64,000 nt of DNA from Aminobacter sp. J41 (GTDB lineage: Bacteria; Pseudomonadota; Alphaproteobacteria; Rhizobiales; Rhizobiaceae). Both the position numbers and the translations under genes were made by a program. Of this stretch, positions 7,895 to 17,108 are shown piece after piece. The first letter of the stretch is position 1. The number at the start of each line of letters is the position of its first letter. The DNA lies in the NCBI RefSeq assembly GCF_000526635.1, contig NZ_JAGL01000015.1:30316-94315 (forward strand), given 5' to 3'. Under the pieces are notes generated by a model. It saw only the letters and a list, made by a program, of their open reading frames with translations. It was not told where the DNA came from and ran no database searches.

Positions 7895-8788
7895 CTATCT
7901 CCCGTTCGCCGCCTCTTCCCAAACCTTGAACGCCTCGGTGTGATCTCGTGCCCCCCCGATGGCGGCCTCGGCCTTCTCCCACCAGGCGATCGTCTGCGCG
8001 ACCAGCGGCAGATCCGCCCCGAGCGACGTCGCCAGGTCAGCCGCGATGCGCACGTCTTTTGTGAGCAGCGCCAGTCCGAACCCGGAAGCAAAGCGGCCCT
8101 CCACCACTTCGCTCTTGATCGTCTTCTCGGTGCTGAAATTGCGCCCCGTGGAAACGTTCATGATTTCGAGAGCGACAGCCGGATCGAGGCCGAGTTTCTT
8201 GCCCATGATCAGCGCCTCGGAGGCGGCCGCGAAGCCGGCGGCAGCGACGTAATTGTTGAGCGCCTTCATCGCATGCCCGGTGCCGACGCTTCCCGTGCGG
8301 AACAGCAGGTTGCCCATCGACTTTAGGACGATCTCGGCGCGCGCATAGTCCTCGTCCGAGTCTGCGCCAACCATCAGGGTCAGTGTGCCGGTCGTAGCGC
8401 GCGGGACAGCGCCGGATACGGGCGCATCCACAAAGGCGATGCCTTTGTCGACAAGTGTGGAGGCAAGTTCACGCGAACCGCCCGGTACCGACGAGCTCAT
8501 GTCGATCAGCATCGAGCCGCGCTTCAGAGAATGTGCAAAGCCACCAGCGCCAATCGCAGCGTCAGTAACGATCTTTCCCGTCGGCAGCATCGTGACGACG
8601 ACGTCGGAATTCTCGCCAAGTTCGGCGAGCGACGATGCAGGCTTTGCGCCAATTGCTTCGGCGTGCTTCGTCGTTCGTTCCTGGTCGACGTCGTAGACGG
8701 TCAGAGCGAAGCCAGCCTTGGCAATGTTCGCCGACATCGGCGCACCCATGTTGCCGAGGCCGACGAACCCGATTTTCTCTAGGCTCAT
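7895..8788 (-). CDS. NAD(P)-dependent beta-hydroxyacid dehydrogenase (3-hydroxyisobutyrate dehydrogenase family)
   Basis: A protein of 297 residues with an N-terminal Rossmann fold (FVGLGNMGAPMSANIAKAG). The substrate-binding DAPVSGAVPRATTGTLTLMVG segment is present, and the catalytic Lys lies in GTGHAMKALNNYV near residue 171. The family oxidises or reduces short beta-hydroxyacids such as 3-hydroxyisobutyrate or tartronate semialdehyde. It sits between a PcaC-like gene (9 bases away) and the TRAP genes, so it probably acts on the imported substrate. Substrate is not assignable from sequence. Confidence 0.88.
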   Translation of the reverse strand: MSLEKIGFVGLGNMGAPMSANIAKAGFALTVYDVDQERTTKHAEAIGAKPASSLAELGENSDVVVTMLPTGKIVTDAAIGAGGFAHSLKRGSMLIDMSSSVPGGSRELASTLVDKGIAFVDAPVSGAVPRATTGTLTLMVGADSDEDYARAEIVLKSMGNLLFRTGSVGTGHAMKALNNYVAAAGFAAASEALIMGKKLGLDPAVALEIMNVSTGRNFSTEKTIKSEVVEGRFASGFGLALLTKDVRIAADLATSLGADLPLVAQTIAWWEKAEAAIGGARDHTEAFKVWEEAANGR

Positions 8789-8797
8789 GCGCCGCCC

Positions 8798-9178
8798 CTA
8801 CTTCACGCCGAGTTCATTCAGCGTCGCCTCACAGGCGACCATGCCGTCCACCATCAGCGGGATACCGCAGTAGGGGAATGCGTGCAGGAAGAGTTCCCGG
8901 AGCTCCTCGCGCGTGGCACCATTGGCGACTGCACCGCGAGTGTGGATCTTGATCTCGTGCGTGCGCCCGGTCGCTACCAGCATGGCGAGCGTGATGAGGC
9001 TGCGGGTCTTGTGATCGAGCACCGGCCGCTGCCAGATCTCGCCAAAGCAGATCCGCGTGACGATGTCCTGGATCGGCGCCATCATGTCCGAAGCCTTCGC
9101 ATGATGATCGTCGGCCCCCTCCTTGCCGAACATCTTCCGCCTCAGCTCGATACCCGCGTCAAAATTCGATTGGTTCAT
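8798..9178 (-). CDS. Carboxymuconolactone decarboxylase family protein (PcaC-like)
   Basis: A protein of 126 residues. The layout follows 4-carboxymuconolactone decarboxylase, not AhpD: DAGIELRRKMFG at the N-terminus, WQRPVLDHKTRSLITLAMLVA, then EIKIHTRGAVANGATREELRE and YCGIP. The CxxC pair of AhpD peroxidases is absent. PcaC decarboxylates 4-carboxymuconolactone in protocatechuate breakdown. No other pca gene is near, so the real substrate may be another lactone. I chose the ATG at 9178, preceded by GGAGACCAGG, because the longer open frame upstream has no family similarity. It is the first gene of the operon, divergent from a LysR gene. Confidence 0.85.
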   Translation of the reverse strand: MNQSNFDAGIELRRKMFGKEGADDHHAKASDMMAPIQDIVTRICFGEIWQRPVLDHKTRSLITLAMLVATGRTHEIKIHTRGAVANGATREELRELFLHAFPYCGIPLMVDGMVACEATLNELGVK

Positions 9179-9370
9179 ATCCTGGTCTCCATCAGGCAGG
9201 CATCGCCTGCTCACGCCTCGCCGATGCGGGGCGCGCCGCCTTCCCAGCCTGTCTTTTCCTGAAGCTCCCCTCCCTGGGGATGTCCGGTCCGCCGCGCGGC
9301 CCATCCTCAAAAGCTAGCTTCCTTTGCGGAAGGTGCAACGCGGCGCCATCAAATTCTGGATTCGAAAAAT

Positions 9371-9393
9371 TCGATCAATTAACATGTGATCGA
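9371..9393. promoter_or_regulatory. Putative LysR operator in the divergent intergenic region
   Basis: A perfect inverted repeat of 7 bp (TCGATCA at 9371-9377 and TGATCGA at 9387-9393) with a 9-base spacer. It lies about 30 bases upstream of the LysR gene and about 190 upstream of the divergent PcaC-like gene. Position and symmetry suit autoregulation plus activation of the catabolic operon. The inner ATC-N11-GAT is close to, but not the same as, the classical LysR ATC-N9-GAT/T-N11-A spacing. Confidence 0.5.
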
Positions 9394-9423
9394 TCGGGAT
9401 TGATTGCAGGGTAGGAGACGCGA

Positions 9424-10347
9424 TTGAAGAACACAATCGATGATGGCGCACTGCTTCAGACGGATTTTGCCTCGCTTCATGTCCTGAAATGCGTCCACGA
9501 CCAGCGCTCGATCCGCGGCGCGGCGGAAATGCTGGAGAAGAACCAGTCGACGGTGAGCTACACCATCGACCGGTTGCGGCAGATCTTCGGCGATCCGCTT
9601 TTCGTAAGATTGGGACGCGGCATCGAGCCGACGCCGCGCTGCACGGCCATCGTCAAGGGCGCGGAAGAACTGCTGCAGCGTTTTCAGGCGCTGCTGACCA
9701 CGGAGGAATTCGATCCATCCGTCTCCAACGAACGCTTCGTGCTGTCCTGTAATTTCTACGAGCGTAGCATATTCCTGCCCAAGCTGATGCGGCGGCTGCG
9801 AAGGGAGGCACCCAACGTGCGCATCGTCGTCATCCAGGCGAACTCGGAAGGTCATCGCCACCTTGAGAACGGTGACTGCGACGTTGTCATCGCCCCGCTG
9901 ACAGCCGAGACGTCTGGCATCTATGCGCGCGAGCTGATCCGCGAAAGCTATGCCTGCTTTGTTGCACCGGATTCACGTTTCACCCGCGAACCTCTGACGC
10001 TTGAGGCCTATAGCCGTGCAAAGCACATCCTTGTGCGCCATGCTCCCCACTGGCGCCCCTATTATCGCGAGACGCTCGACCGCCTCGGCGTCTCGCTCGA
10101 CATCGTCCTAGAAGTGCCATCATTCGGCATCGTCGACCACATCATCGAAAATTGCGACCTGATCTTCACGGCCTCCGCCGGGTTCGAACGGATCTTCTGC
10201 CCACGCCTGACGATGATCCCGGCGCCGTTCGACTGCGACTTTCCAATCCGGATGTACTGGTCCTCCCGCACCCACAAATCCCCGGCGCACATCTGGTTTC
10301 GGTCGATGATCCAGCAGGTGGCAGACAACTTGAGATTCGACACTTGA
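9424..10347 (+). CDS. LysR-family transcriptional regulator
   Basis: A protein of 307 residues. The winged HTH covers roughly residues 12-72 (LHVLKCVHDQRSIRGAAEML, then QSTVSYTIDRLRQIFGDPLFVR). A LysR substrate-binding domain follows from about residue 100. The phrase QSTVSYTIDRLRQIFGDPLF is typical of NodD/LysR regulators of aromatic and acid catabolism. The start is a TTG at 9424 with AGGAG seven bases upstream; no better ATG exists nearby. It probably controls the divergent operon (PcaC-like protein, dehydrogenase, TRAP, ALDH) through the palindrome between them. The inducer is probably the transported compound. Confidence 0.88.
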   Translation: MKNTIDDGALLQTDFASLHVLKCVHDQRSIRGAAEMLEKNQSTVSYTIDRLRQIFGDPLFVRLGRGIEPTPRCTAIVKGAEELLQRFQALLTTEEFDPSVSNERFVLSCNFYERSIFLPKLMRRLRREAPNVRIVVIQANSEGHRHLENGDCDVVIAPLTAETSGIYARELIRESYACFVAPDSRFTREPLTLEAYSRAKHILVRHAPHWRPYYRETLDRLGVSLDIVLEVPSFGIVDHIIENCDLIFTASAGFERIFCPRLTMIPAPFDCDFPIRMYWSSRTHKSPAHIWFRSMIQQVADNLRFDT

Positions 10348-10432
10348 TCGTGATGCATCCTCTCCAATACTGACGTATTGGGCAGAACCTTCAAACGTCC
10401 AGTGCGTTCTTAGGGGGCCGAAGGAATGCCCC

Positions 10433-12253
10433 TCAAGCTGCCGGTTCGAGGTGTTGCGTCAGAACAAAGTGCCCTTCGTCGACTTCACGGTACTTCTGCG
10501 GCGGAGGGGTGAAACCAGCCTCGCGGTAGGGCGTGCGGATTTCGTCGTTGCTGAGGTGGCGTACGCGGCGACGGGTTGGGTCCGCGATCGGCACCGCGGA
10601 CATCAGCTTGCGCGTATAGTCGTGCTGCGGGTTCTCGAACACGGCTTGCCGCGGGCCGATTTCGACGATCTCGCCCATGTACATCACCGCGACGCGATGG
10701 CTGATCCGCTCAACGACGGCCATGTCGTGGCTGATGAACAGATAGCCCAGTCCGAGTTGCTCCTGCAGGTCGAGCATAAGGTTGATCACTTGCGCCTTGA
10801 TCGACACGTCGAGCGCGGAGACGGATTCGTCCGCGACAATGACCTTCGGGTTGAGGGCAAGGGCACGTGCGATGCAGACGCGCTGGCGCTGGCCGCCGGA
10901 GAATTCGTGAGGAAAGCGGTCGGCCATCGAAGGCGACAGCCCAACCTGTTCAAGCAGCTGTGGGACGCGCGTGCCCACTTCCGCGCGAGGCATCAGCCCG
11001 TGCGCAATTATCGGCTCGGCGATCGCGTCGCCGATGCGGATGCGCGGGTTAAGGCTCTCGAACGGGTCCTGGAAGATCATCTGTGCCAGGCGGCGGATCT
11101 CGGCGAGTTCCCGCTTGCCCGCTCTGGCAACGTCGTGGTCGCGGATCGCTACCGTCCCGGAGGTGAGTTCGGTCAGGCGAAGGATCGAGCGGCCAGTCGT
11201 CGACTTGCCGCACCCGGACTCGCCCACCAGCGACAGGGTCTCGCCTTCCCGCAGCTCGAAGGAAACATTCTCGACGGCGTGGATATTGCCCACAGTGCGG
11301 CGCAGGATCCCCTTCTTCACGGGAAAGCGGGTGACGAGATTAGCGACCCTGAGGGCAGGCGGGACGTCAAGGCGCACGGTGTCAACGGTCGGCTTTACAG
11401 GCTCGACGCTGCCGGTTGCCATGTCGACGATCGGAAAGCGCAGGGGAAGGTTCTGTCCATTCATGGAACCGAGCTGCGGCACGGCCGAAAGCAGCGCTCG
11501 TGTATAGGGATGGACGGGAGACTTGAAAATCTGCTCGGTCGTGCCGGTCTCGACCACGTCGCCGCGATACATCACGGCGGTGCGGTCCGAGATTTCCGCG
11601 ACGACGCCCATGTCGTGCGTGATGAAGAGGACTGCCATCTCCTCTTCTTTCTGCAGCTCTTTGATGAGCTCGAGGATCTGCGCCTGGATGGTTACGTCGA
11701 GTGCAGTTGTGGGCTCGTCGGCGATCAGCAGCTTGGGCTCGCAGGCAAGCGCTATGGCGATGACGACGCGCTGGCGCATGCCGCCCGAAAAACTTAGCGG
11801 ATATTCATTGAGCCGCTGTCGTGCCGAGGGAATGCGCACCTTCTCGAGGAGACGGGCGGCTTCAGCCATGGCTGCGGCATGGTCCAGCCCGCGATGCTCG
11901 ATCAGCACCTCGGTGATCTGTTCGCCAATTTTCAGGACCGGGTTCAGCGATGTCATCGGCTCCTGGAAGATCATGCCGATCCGGTTGCCGCGGATCCTCT
12001 GCATATCTTCTTCTGGCAGTGCCAGGAGGTCCTGGCCCTCGAAGAGAATGCGCCCCGACAAGCGCGCATTGCGGCCGAGAAGGCGCATGATCGACAGCGC
12101 CGTCACGCTCTTGCCCGATCCGGACTCGCCCACGACTGCTACTGTTTCGCGCGGATGAATGTCGAGATCGACGTTGCGGATGACATCGCGCCATTCGCCG
12201 CCAACCCTGAACTCGGTGGTGAGGTTCGAGATCGAAAGAATTGGTTCGTTCAT
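10433..12253 (-). CDS. Dipeptide/oligopeptide-type ABC transporter, fused ATP-binding protein (DppD-DppF / GsiA-like)
   Basis: A protein of 606 residues with two complete ABC ATPase domains. The first has Walker A GESGSGKS near residue 45 and signature LSFSGGMRQR. The second has GESGCGKS near residue 350 and signature FSGGQRQR. Both have Walker B regions (LLIADEPTTALD and VIVADESVSALD). This is the GsiA-like arrangement in which the DppD and DppF subunits are one chain. It powers import through the DppB and DppC permeases encoded just upstream (3-base gap). It is the last gene of the operon. Confidence 0.93.
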   Translation of the reverse strand: MNEPILSISNLTTEFRVGGEWRDVIRNVDLDIHPRETVAVVGESGSGKSVTALSIMRLLGRNARLSGRILFEGQDLLALPEEDMQRIRGNRIGMIFQEPMTSLNPVLKIGEQITEVLIEHRGLDHAAAMAEAARLLEKVRIPSARQRLNEYPLSFSGGMRQRVVIAIALACEPKLLIADEPTTALDVTIQAQILELIKELQKEEEMAVLFITHDMGVVAEISDRTAVMYRGDVVETGTTEQIFKSPVHPYTRALLSAVPQLGSMNGQNLPLRFPIVDMATGSVEPVKPTVDTVRLDVPPALRVANLVTRFPVKKGILRRTVGNIHAVENVSFELREGETLSLVGESGCGKSTTGRSILRLTELTSGTVAIRDHDVARAGKRELAEIRRLAQMIFQDPFESLNPRIRIGDAIAEPIIAHGLMPRAEVGTRVPQLLEQVGLSPSMADRFPHEFSGGQRQRVCIARALALNPKVIVADESVSALDVSIKAQVINLMLDLQEQLGLGYLFISHDMAVVERISHRVAVMYMGEIVEIGPRQAVFENPQHDYTRKLMSAVPIADPTRRRVRHLSNDEIRTPYREAGFTPPPQKYREVDEGHFVLTQHLEPAA

Positions 12254-12256
12254 CGC

Positions 12257-13195
12257 TCAGCCCTCTTGACGCGGGTTGAGAATGTCGCGCAGCGCATCGC
12301 CAATCAGGTTGATGCCCACGATCAGCAGCAGCAGCGTGATGCCGGGGAAGACGCTGATCCAGTAGTCGCCTGAAAGCAGGTACTCGAAGCCATTGGAGAT
12401 CAGCAAGCCGAGCGACGGCTCCGTTATAGGCAGGCCGATGCCAAGGAAGGAGAGCGTCGCCTCCAGCATGATGGCATAGGCAATGCGCATGGTCGCCACC
12501 ACGATCAGCGGCGGAACGCAGTTGGGCAGGATGTGGCGGAAGATGATCCGCTTGTCCGACAGCGCCATCGAGCGCGCGGCGTCGGTATAGGCGCGGCGAC
12601 TTTCGACCAGCGCCGAGCCGCGAACCGTGCGCGCATAGTAGGCCCATTGGGTTACAACGAGAGCGATGATGATCTTGTCGACGCCCTGCCCGAGGATCGC
12701 CAGGAAGATCAGCGCGACGAGGATTGCCGGGAAGCTGAGCTGGATGTCGACGATGCGCATCAGCAGCGCGTCGACACGCCCACCCGCATAAGCGCTGAGC
12801 AGGCCAACGCAGGTTCCGATGACGATTGCGACGGCTGCACTGATGATACCGACGAGGATCGAGGTGCGCAGGCCGTAGAGGATGCCGCTGAACAGGTCGC
12901 GTCCCTGATCGTCGGTTCCAAGCAGGTAGACCATGCCGTTCATGCTGGTCGCTCCCGGCGCAAGCCGTCCATCCATAATGTCGAGCTGCGCGAGGTCGTA
13001 AGGATCCTGCGGCGAAATCAGCGGAGCCACGAGGGCGAGGATCGCGAGGACGCCAACGATGATGATGCCCGTCAGCGCGCCTGGATCGCGAATGAGTGCG
13101 TGCAACGTTCGCCTGAACGGCGAGATGCGCTCGGGGGAGGCATCGCCATTGCCCGCGTGTACCGACGTTGATGGCTGCTTGCCGGAACTGCTCAC
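12257..13195 (-). CDS. Peptide-type ABC transporter permease (DppC family)
   Basis: A permease of 312 residues with six predicted membrane helices. The N-terminal cytoplasmic segment leads into the first helix (ALTGIIIVGVLAILALVAPLI). The conserved GTDDQGRDLFSGILYG loop is present, and the EAA-type motif lies near ARSMALSDKRIIFRHILPN. It forms the membrane channel with the DppB subunit. Its start overlaps the dppB-like gene by 4 bases. Confidence 0.92.
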   Translation of the reverse strand: MSSSGKQPSTSVHAGNGDASPERISPFRRTLHALIRDPGALTGIIIVGVLAILALVAPLISPQDPYDLAQLDIMDGRLAPGATSMNGMVYLLGTDDQGRDLFSGILYGLRTSILVGIISAAVAIVIGTCVGLLSAYAGGRVDALLMRIVDIQLSFPAILVALIFLAILGQGVDKIIIALVVTQWAYYARTVRGSALVESRRAYTDAARSMALSDKRIIFRHILPNCVPPLIVVATMRIAYAIMLEATLSFLGIGLPITEPSLGLLISNGFEYLLSGDYWISVFPGITLLLLIVGINLIGDALRDILNPRQEG

Positions 13196-14169
13196 CTTGA
13201 ACCTCCCTCAAGCCGCACGCGCGGATCAACGATCGAATAAAGGATGTCGACCAACAGGTTGATGACGCTGAACATCACGACCGTGATCAGCAGGTAGGCC
13301 AGGATAACCGGACGGTCGAGCACTCCGATCGCGTCGATGATCAGCTTGCCCATGCCCGGCCAGGCGAAGATGGTCTCGGTAACCACCGCGAAAGCGATCA
13401 GTGAACCGAGCTCGAGGCCGATGACGGTAATTAGCGGGATGAGTGTGTTCTTGAGGACATGCACCCTCAGGATGCGCCGCTCGTTGATGCCCTTGGCGCG
13501 TGCGAAGCGGACATAGTCGAGCTGCATCACCTCCATGACGCCTGCTCGGGTCAGGCGGATCACCAGCGAGATCTTGAAGAGGGCGAGGTTGAACGCCGGC
13601 AGCACCAGGTGCGAGAGGCCGTCAAGCGTTAGGAAGCTCACTGGCACGCCCAGCACCTCCACGGTATCGCCGCGTCCGGATGCTGGCAGCCAGCCAAGAT
13701 AAACGCTGAAGACCATGATCATGATCAGGCCGATCCAGAAGGTCGGCAGGCTAAAGCCAAGGATCGAGAAGGTCATGATGGTGCGCGAGACGAAGCTGTT
13801 CGGCTTCAGTCCCGCTCGAACCCCCAGCGGAATGCCGATGACCAGCGCCATCAGCAGCGCCACGAACGCGAGTTCAAGCGTGGCGGGCATGCGCTGGAAA
13901 ATGAGATCGAGCGCTGGCTGGTTGAAAACGAAGGAGTTGCCAAGGTCACCCTGCAGCGCCTTGGACAGGAACACGAGGTACTGCTCCCAAACCGGGCGGT
14001 CGAGGCCGAATGACTGGATCACGTGCAAACGTTCTTCGGGCGTCGCCGAGGAACTCAGAAGCACGTCTACCGGGTTGCCAACCATGTAGAGGCCGACGAA
14101 GACGAGCACGCTCATCACGAAAAGCGTCACGATCGTCTGGAAAAGGCGGCTCAGGAGATAGCTGCTCAT
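13192..14169 (-). CDS. Peptide-type ABC transporter permease (DppB family)
   Basis: A permease of 325 residues. The DppB-type N-terminus is recognisable (SYLLSRLFQTIVTLFVMSVL), followed by the periplasmic segment with LGLDRPVWEQY-like sequence. The EAA loop is DYVRFARAKGINERRILRVHVLKN and six helices are predicted. It overlaps the upstream nucleoside hydrolase and the downstream dppC-like gene by 4 bases each, so the genes are translationally coupled. Confidence 0.92.
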   Translation of the reverse strand: MSSYLLSRLFQTIVTLFVMSVLVFVGLYMVGNPVDVLLSSSATPEERLHVIQSFGLDRPVWEQYLVFLSKALQGDLGNSFVFNQPALDLIFQRMPATLELAFVALLMALVIGIPLGVRAGLKPNSFVSRTIMTFSILGFSLPTFWIGLIMIMVFSVYLGWLPASGRGDTVEVLGVPVSFLTLDGLSHLVLPAFNLALFKISLVIRLTRAGVMEVMQLDYVRFARAKGINERRILRVHVLKNTLIPLITVIGLELGSLIAFAVVTETIFAWPGMGKLIIDAIGVLDRPVILAYLLITVVMFSVINLLVDILYSIVDPRVRLEGGSR

Positions 14170-15140
14170 GCCGCGTTCTCGCCTGCAGGAGTGATGTTCG
14201 CCCCCAAATTGGCAATGCGCTCCACGAGCAGCTGCCGGAAACCCGCCTCGTTGGCTGTCTTCATGACCATCGCGTTAGCGGCGTGGTGAGACCTGCCGTA
14301 GAAATCGGCCCAGGTGTGACCTGCGGTCGGCCCGTCCACGGTGACGCCGATCGCGGTCATCTGCCCCTGGAAAAGCTCGGGCCGCACCAGCCAGGCAACA
14401 GTCATGGCGTCATGGATCGGTCCGCCGGGCCGGCCGTAACGTGCAATATCGCTTCGGTCATAAGCGCGCAGAAGGCGCGCGAGGCATTTGCCCGGCAGTC
14501 CGCCCCGCGCCTCGAAGCCGCGGAAATCCTCTTCACTGAAGAGTGCCTGCATGGTGACGTCGAGCGGGAACAGTACCAGCGGAACACCCGAGTTCCAAAC
14601 GATGTCCGCCGCATGCGGGTCCGCGTGGACATTGTACTCAGACCAAGCCGTTCTATGTCCCAGCGCGCTGAAAGCACCTCCCATTACGACGATCTGCTCG
14701 ATGCCGGCGGCGACGTCCGGATGGAGCAGCAGGGCAAGTGCAATATTGGTCTGCGGCCCTATCGCGCAGATGGTGATTTTATGGCCACTCGCGGCGGCTT
14801 CGCGGGCCTTGTCTGCGATAAACCGGACGGAGGAAAGCTGGCGCGGGCGCACGTCCGTGGCAGGAACGAGTGCGTCGGAGAATGCGCCAACGTTAGCATA
14901 CTTGCCGAACACCTGATCGCGCACCAGCGGTCTCGCGGCCCCCGCATAGACCGGAACATCAGGTCGGCGCGCGACAGCCACCAGTTTGCAGGCGTTCCTG
15001 ACGCTCGCCTCCAAGCCGACATTACCAGCGACCACCGAGATGCCGAGCAGCTCGATCTCGGAGGAGGCGAGGGCAAGCAGGATCGCAGCCGCATCGTCTA
15101 CGCCCGGGTCTGTGTCGATAATGACGCGCCAGCGATTCAT
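14166..15140 (-). CDS. Nucleoside hydrolase (inosine-uridine hydrolase family), copy 1
   Basis: A protein of 324 residues. The N-terminal calcium-binding signature DTDPGVDD lies near residue 8. Further family landmarks are IGPQTNIALAL, VVMGGAF, SEYNVHADPHAA and the C-terminal GGPIHDAMTVAW, which carries the last metal-binding Asp. The family hydrolyses the N-glycosidic bond of nucleosides to free base and ribose. I chose the ATG at 15140 because it overlaps the stop of the neighbouring paralogue (ATGA) and places the signature at the N-terminus; the longer open frame adds 47 unrelated residues. It lies inside the ABC importer operon. Confidence 0.9.
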   Translation of the reverse strand: MNRWRVIIDTDPGVDDAAAILLALASSEIELLGISVVAGNVGLEASVRNACKLVAVARRPDVPVYAGAARPLVRDQVFGKYANVGAFSDALVPATDVRPRQLSSVRFIADKAREAAASGHKITICAIGPQTNIALALLLHPDVAAGIEQIVVMGGAFSALGHRTAWSEYNVHADPHAADIVWNSGVPLVLFPLDVTMQALFSEEDFRGFEARGGLPGKCLARLLRAYDRSDIARYGRPGGPIHDAMTVAWLVRPELFQGQMTAIGVTVDGPTAGHTWADFYGRSHHAANAMVMKTANEAGFRQLLVERIANLGANITPAGENAA

Positions 15141-16096
15141 TGCATCACCGTATCCTGATAACGGGAGAACCGGTCGAGGAAGACCTCGATGACAGCTGCC
15201 GCGTCGACCTTCGTGACAATGGCTGTGTTCGGGTTCAGCCCGGACTTGTCGAACCAGTCGGCGATCGTCTGCCCCATGCACAGCTCGCTCTGGTACTCGA
15301 TGAAGACGCGGACGCGTCTGGTCTCGAACAGATGCGGCGCGATCAGCCAGCCGATCACCAGCGGATCGTGGAGCGGACCACCACGAGAACCGTAGCGTTC
15401 GACCTGGTTGCGGTCCCAGGACGCCATGAGCTGTGAGACAGCCTGCGAGATGCGCCCGCTCACGGCCTCGAACTGCTTCACATGCGCGGGCGTCAAGATC
15501 ACCTGGTGTGTCGCATCGAGCGGCAAGGCCACGATCGGAACCTCGCTTGAGAAGACGATGTGTGCGGCATGCGGGTCGGAAAGCACGTTGAACTCGGACG
15601 TCATCGAGCGGTTACCAGGCTCGCGATAGGCCCCGCCCATCATCACGATCCGCTCGATGCCGCGCGCAATCTCCGGCTCAATGCGAAGTGCCATTGCGAT
15701 GTTGGTCAGCGGCCCGAGCGCGCAGATGGTGATGGGCTGTCGTTCGTTGCCTGCTCGGAGCAGGCGATCAATGAGGAACTCGACGGCCCTTTGCGGTTCG
15801 ATCTTCTTTGCCGGCTCAGGGAGCACGCAGGATCCGAGCCCGGTTTCGCCGTGAAACTGGCCGCGAATTGGCGCGCGCATCAGCGGGCGATGGCTCCCGG
15901 CGTGGACAGGAATGTCCGCCCGTGCACCGAGCTCGCAGATCTTCAGCGCATTGCGCGAGGTCGTCTCGACCGGCTGGTTCCCGCAGACGGTCGTGATCGC
16001 AAGAATATCGAGCTCGGGCGACACGAACGCAGCCAGAAGCGCGATCGCGTCGTCAATCCCGGGATCGCAGTCGATGATGATCCGGGTCTTTTCCAT
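15137..16096 (-). CDS. Nucleoside hydrolase (inosine-uridine hydrolase family), copy 2
   Basis: A protein of 319 residues, clearly paralogous to the following gene. It has DCDPGIDD near residue 9, VCGNQPVETTSRNALKI, ALGPLTNIAMALR, VMMGGAYREPG, EFNVLSDPHAAHIV and the metal-binding Asp in GGPLHDPLVIGW. All catalytic landmarks are retained, so both copies are likely active, perhaps on different nucleosides. The GAGGTGAG ribosome-binding site suits the ATG at 16096. A 105-base gap with a short GC hairpin separates it from the aldolase gene upstream. Confidence 0.9.
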   Translation of the reverse strand: MEKTRIIIDCDPGIDDAIALLAAFVSPELDILAITTVCGNQPVETTSRNALKICELGARADIPVHAGSHRPLMRAPIRGQFHGETGLGSCVLPEPAKKIEPQRAVEFLIDRLLRAGNERQPITICALGPLTNIAMALRIEPEIARGIERIVMMGGAYREPGNRSMTSEFNVLSDPHAAHIVFSSEVPIVALPLDATHQVILTPAHVKQFEAVSGRISQAVSQLMASWDRNQVERYGSRGGPLHDPLVIGWLIAPHLFETRRVRVFIEYQSELCMGQTIADWFDKSGLNPNTAIVTKVDAAAVIEVFLDRFSRYQDTVMQ

Positions 16097-16201
16097 AAGG
16101 TCTCACCTCGAATGCTTAAGGGAGACTGTGCCGGCCGATGGCGGAATGACGGCCGGCCCAATCCGGACGGCAACTGGTCTCATGTTGGCCGATGATCGAG
16201 C

Positions 16202-17083
16202 CTAAAGTGCACCTACCGATGCAAGCACTTCGGCGATCTCGGCCCGCGCCGCTTCGCTCAGTGGCTCCTGCGGAGCGATGGGGTCACCGACGTCGAACCC
16301 TTGCAGTTGCAGGGCACCCTTGATGCACGACGCGATTGAGTACTTCGCGAAGATCTCGTTGACCCGCCAGAGCGGACGCTGGAGATCCATGACCCGGTTC
16401 CAGTCACCCGCGCGAGCAGCATCGTAGAGTGCAATGCTCTGGCGCGGGATGATGCATGCTGGCCCCGCCATCCAACCGACGCCCCCGATTAGCAGCACGC
16501 AGGCAGGAATGTGTGCGGACGCAGAGAACACTTCCATCCGCCCGCGCGTACGCTCGATGATCGACAGCAGGCGCCCGGTATTGGTCGAGGCGTCCTTGAT
16601 GTAACGAATGTTGTCGACGTGGCTCAGCCGCTCGATGACCGGCAGAGTAAGGTCGGAACGCTGGAACTGAGGGTTCGTGTAGAGCACCACGGGGCGCCCG
16701 CCAGCGGCTTCCGCAATCGCGCGGAAGTATGCCTCGACCCCCGCGTCCTTCACCGGGAAGTAAGCCTCCAGTATCGCAAGGATGCCGTCGACCCCGGCCT
16801 CGACGAGAGCCTTCGTCTGCGCGACTGCATCATGGATGGATGTGGAGGCGACGCCGGCTACCACCGGGACACGCCCGCGATTGGCATCTACCGTCGCCCG
16901 CACGACCTGCAGCCGCTGCGCGTTCGACAGATAGGCAAACTCGCCCGTGCTGCCCAGGGGAGCCAGACCATGGACACCCTGCGCTACCAGATGCTCGACC
17001 AGATCGCCGAGGACGGAGGCTTTGACCTCGCCCTCAGCGGTTGTCGGTGACACCAGGTAGGGAAATACGCCGTGGAGCGACAT
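16202..17083 (-). CDS. Dihydrodipicolinate synthase/N-acetylneuraminate lyase family aldolase
   Basis: A TIM-barrel aldolase of 293 residues. The carboxylate-binding motif is PLGSTGEF near residue 42, the catalytic Tyr lies in VVLYTNP, and the Schiff-base Lys in IRYIKDAS near residue 160. The family forms or cleaves pyruvate or keto-acid adducts in the cytosol. Biosynthetic DapA would normally sit elsewhere, and the setting among nucleoside hydrolases and an importer favours a catabolic role, perhaps on a sugar-acid. The substrate is unknown. It has a strong AAGGAGG ribosome-binding site. Confidence 0.85.
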   Translation of the reverse strand: MSLHGVFPYLVSPTTAEGEVKASVLGDLVEHLVAQGVHGLAPLGSTGEFAYLSNAQRLQVVRATVDANRGRVPVVAGVASTSIHDAVAQTKALVEAGVDGILAILEAYFPVKDAGVEAYFRAIAEAAGGRPVVLYTNPQFQRSDLTLPVIERLSHVDNIRYIKDASTNTGRLLSIIERTRGRMEVFSASAHIPACVLLIGGVGWMAGPACIIPRQSIALYDAARAGDWNRVMDLQRPLWRVNEIFAKYSIASCIKGALQLQGFDVGDPIAPQEPLSEAARAEIAEVLASVGAL

Positions 17084-17108
17084 CGGCGATTGCCTCCTTC
17101 TGCCAGGC

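Noticed and set aside
10451..11797. Long plus-strand open frame opposite the ABC ATPase
   Set aside because: It is the antisense frame of a gene with two complete ATPase domains; its translation has no domain and comes from the high GC content.
16130..16157. GC hairpin in the aldolase-nucleoside hydrolase gap as a terminator
   Set aside because: GCCGGCC/GGCCGGC with a 14-base loop and no T-tract; each arm is largely self-complementary, so it is weak evidence and the operon appears to continue.
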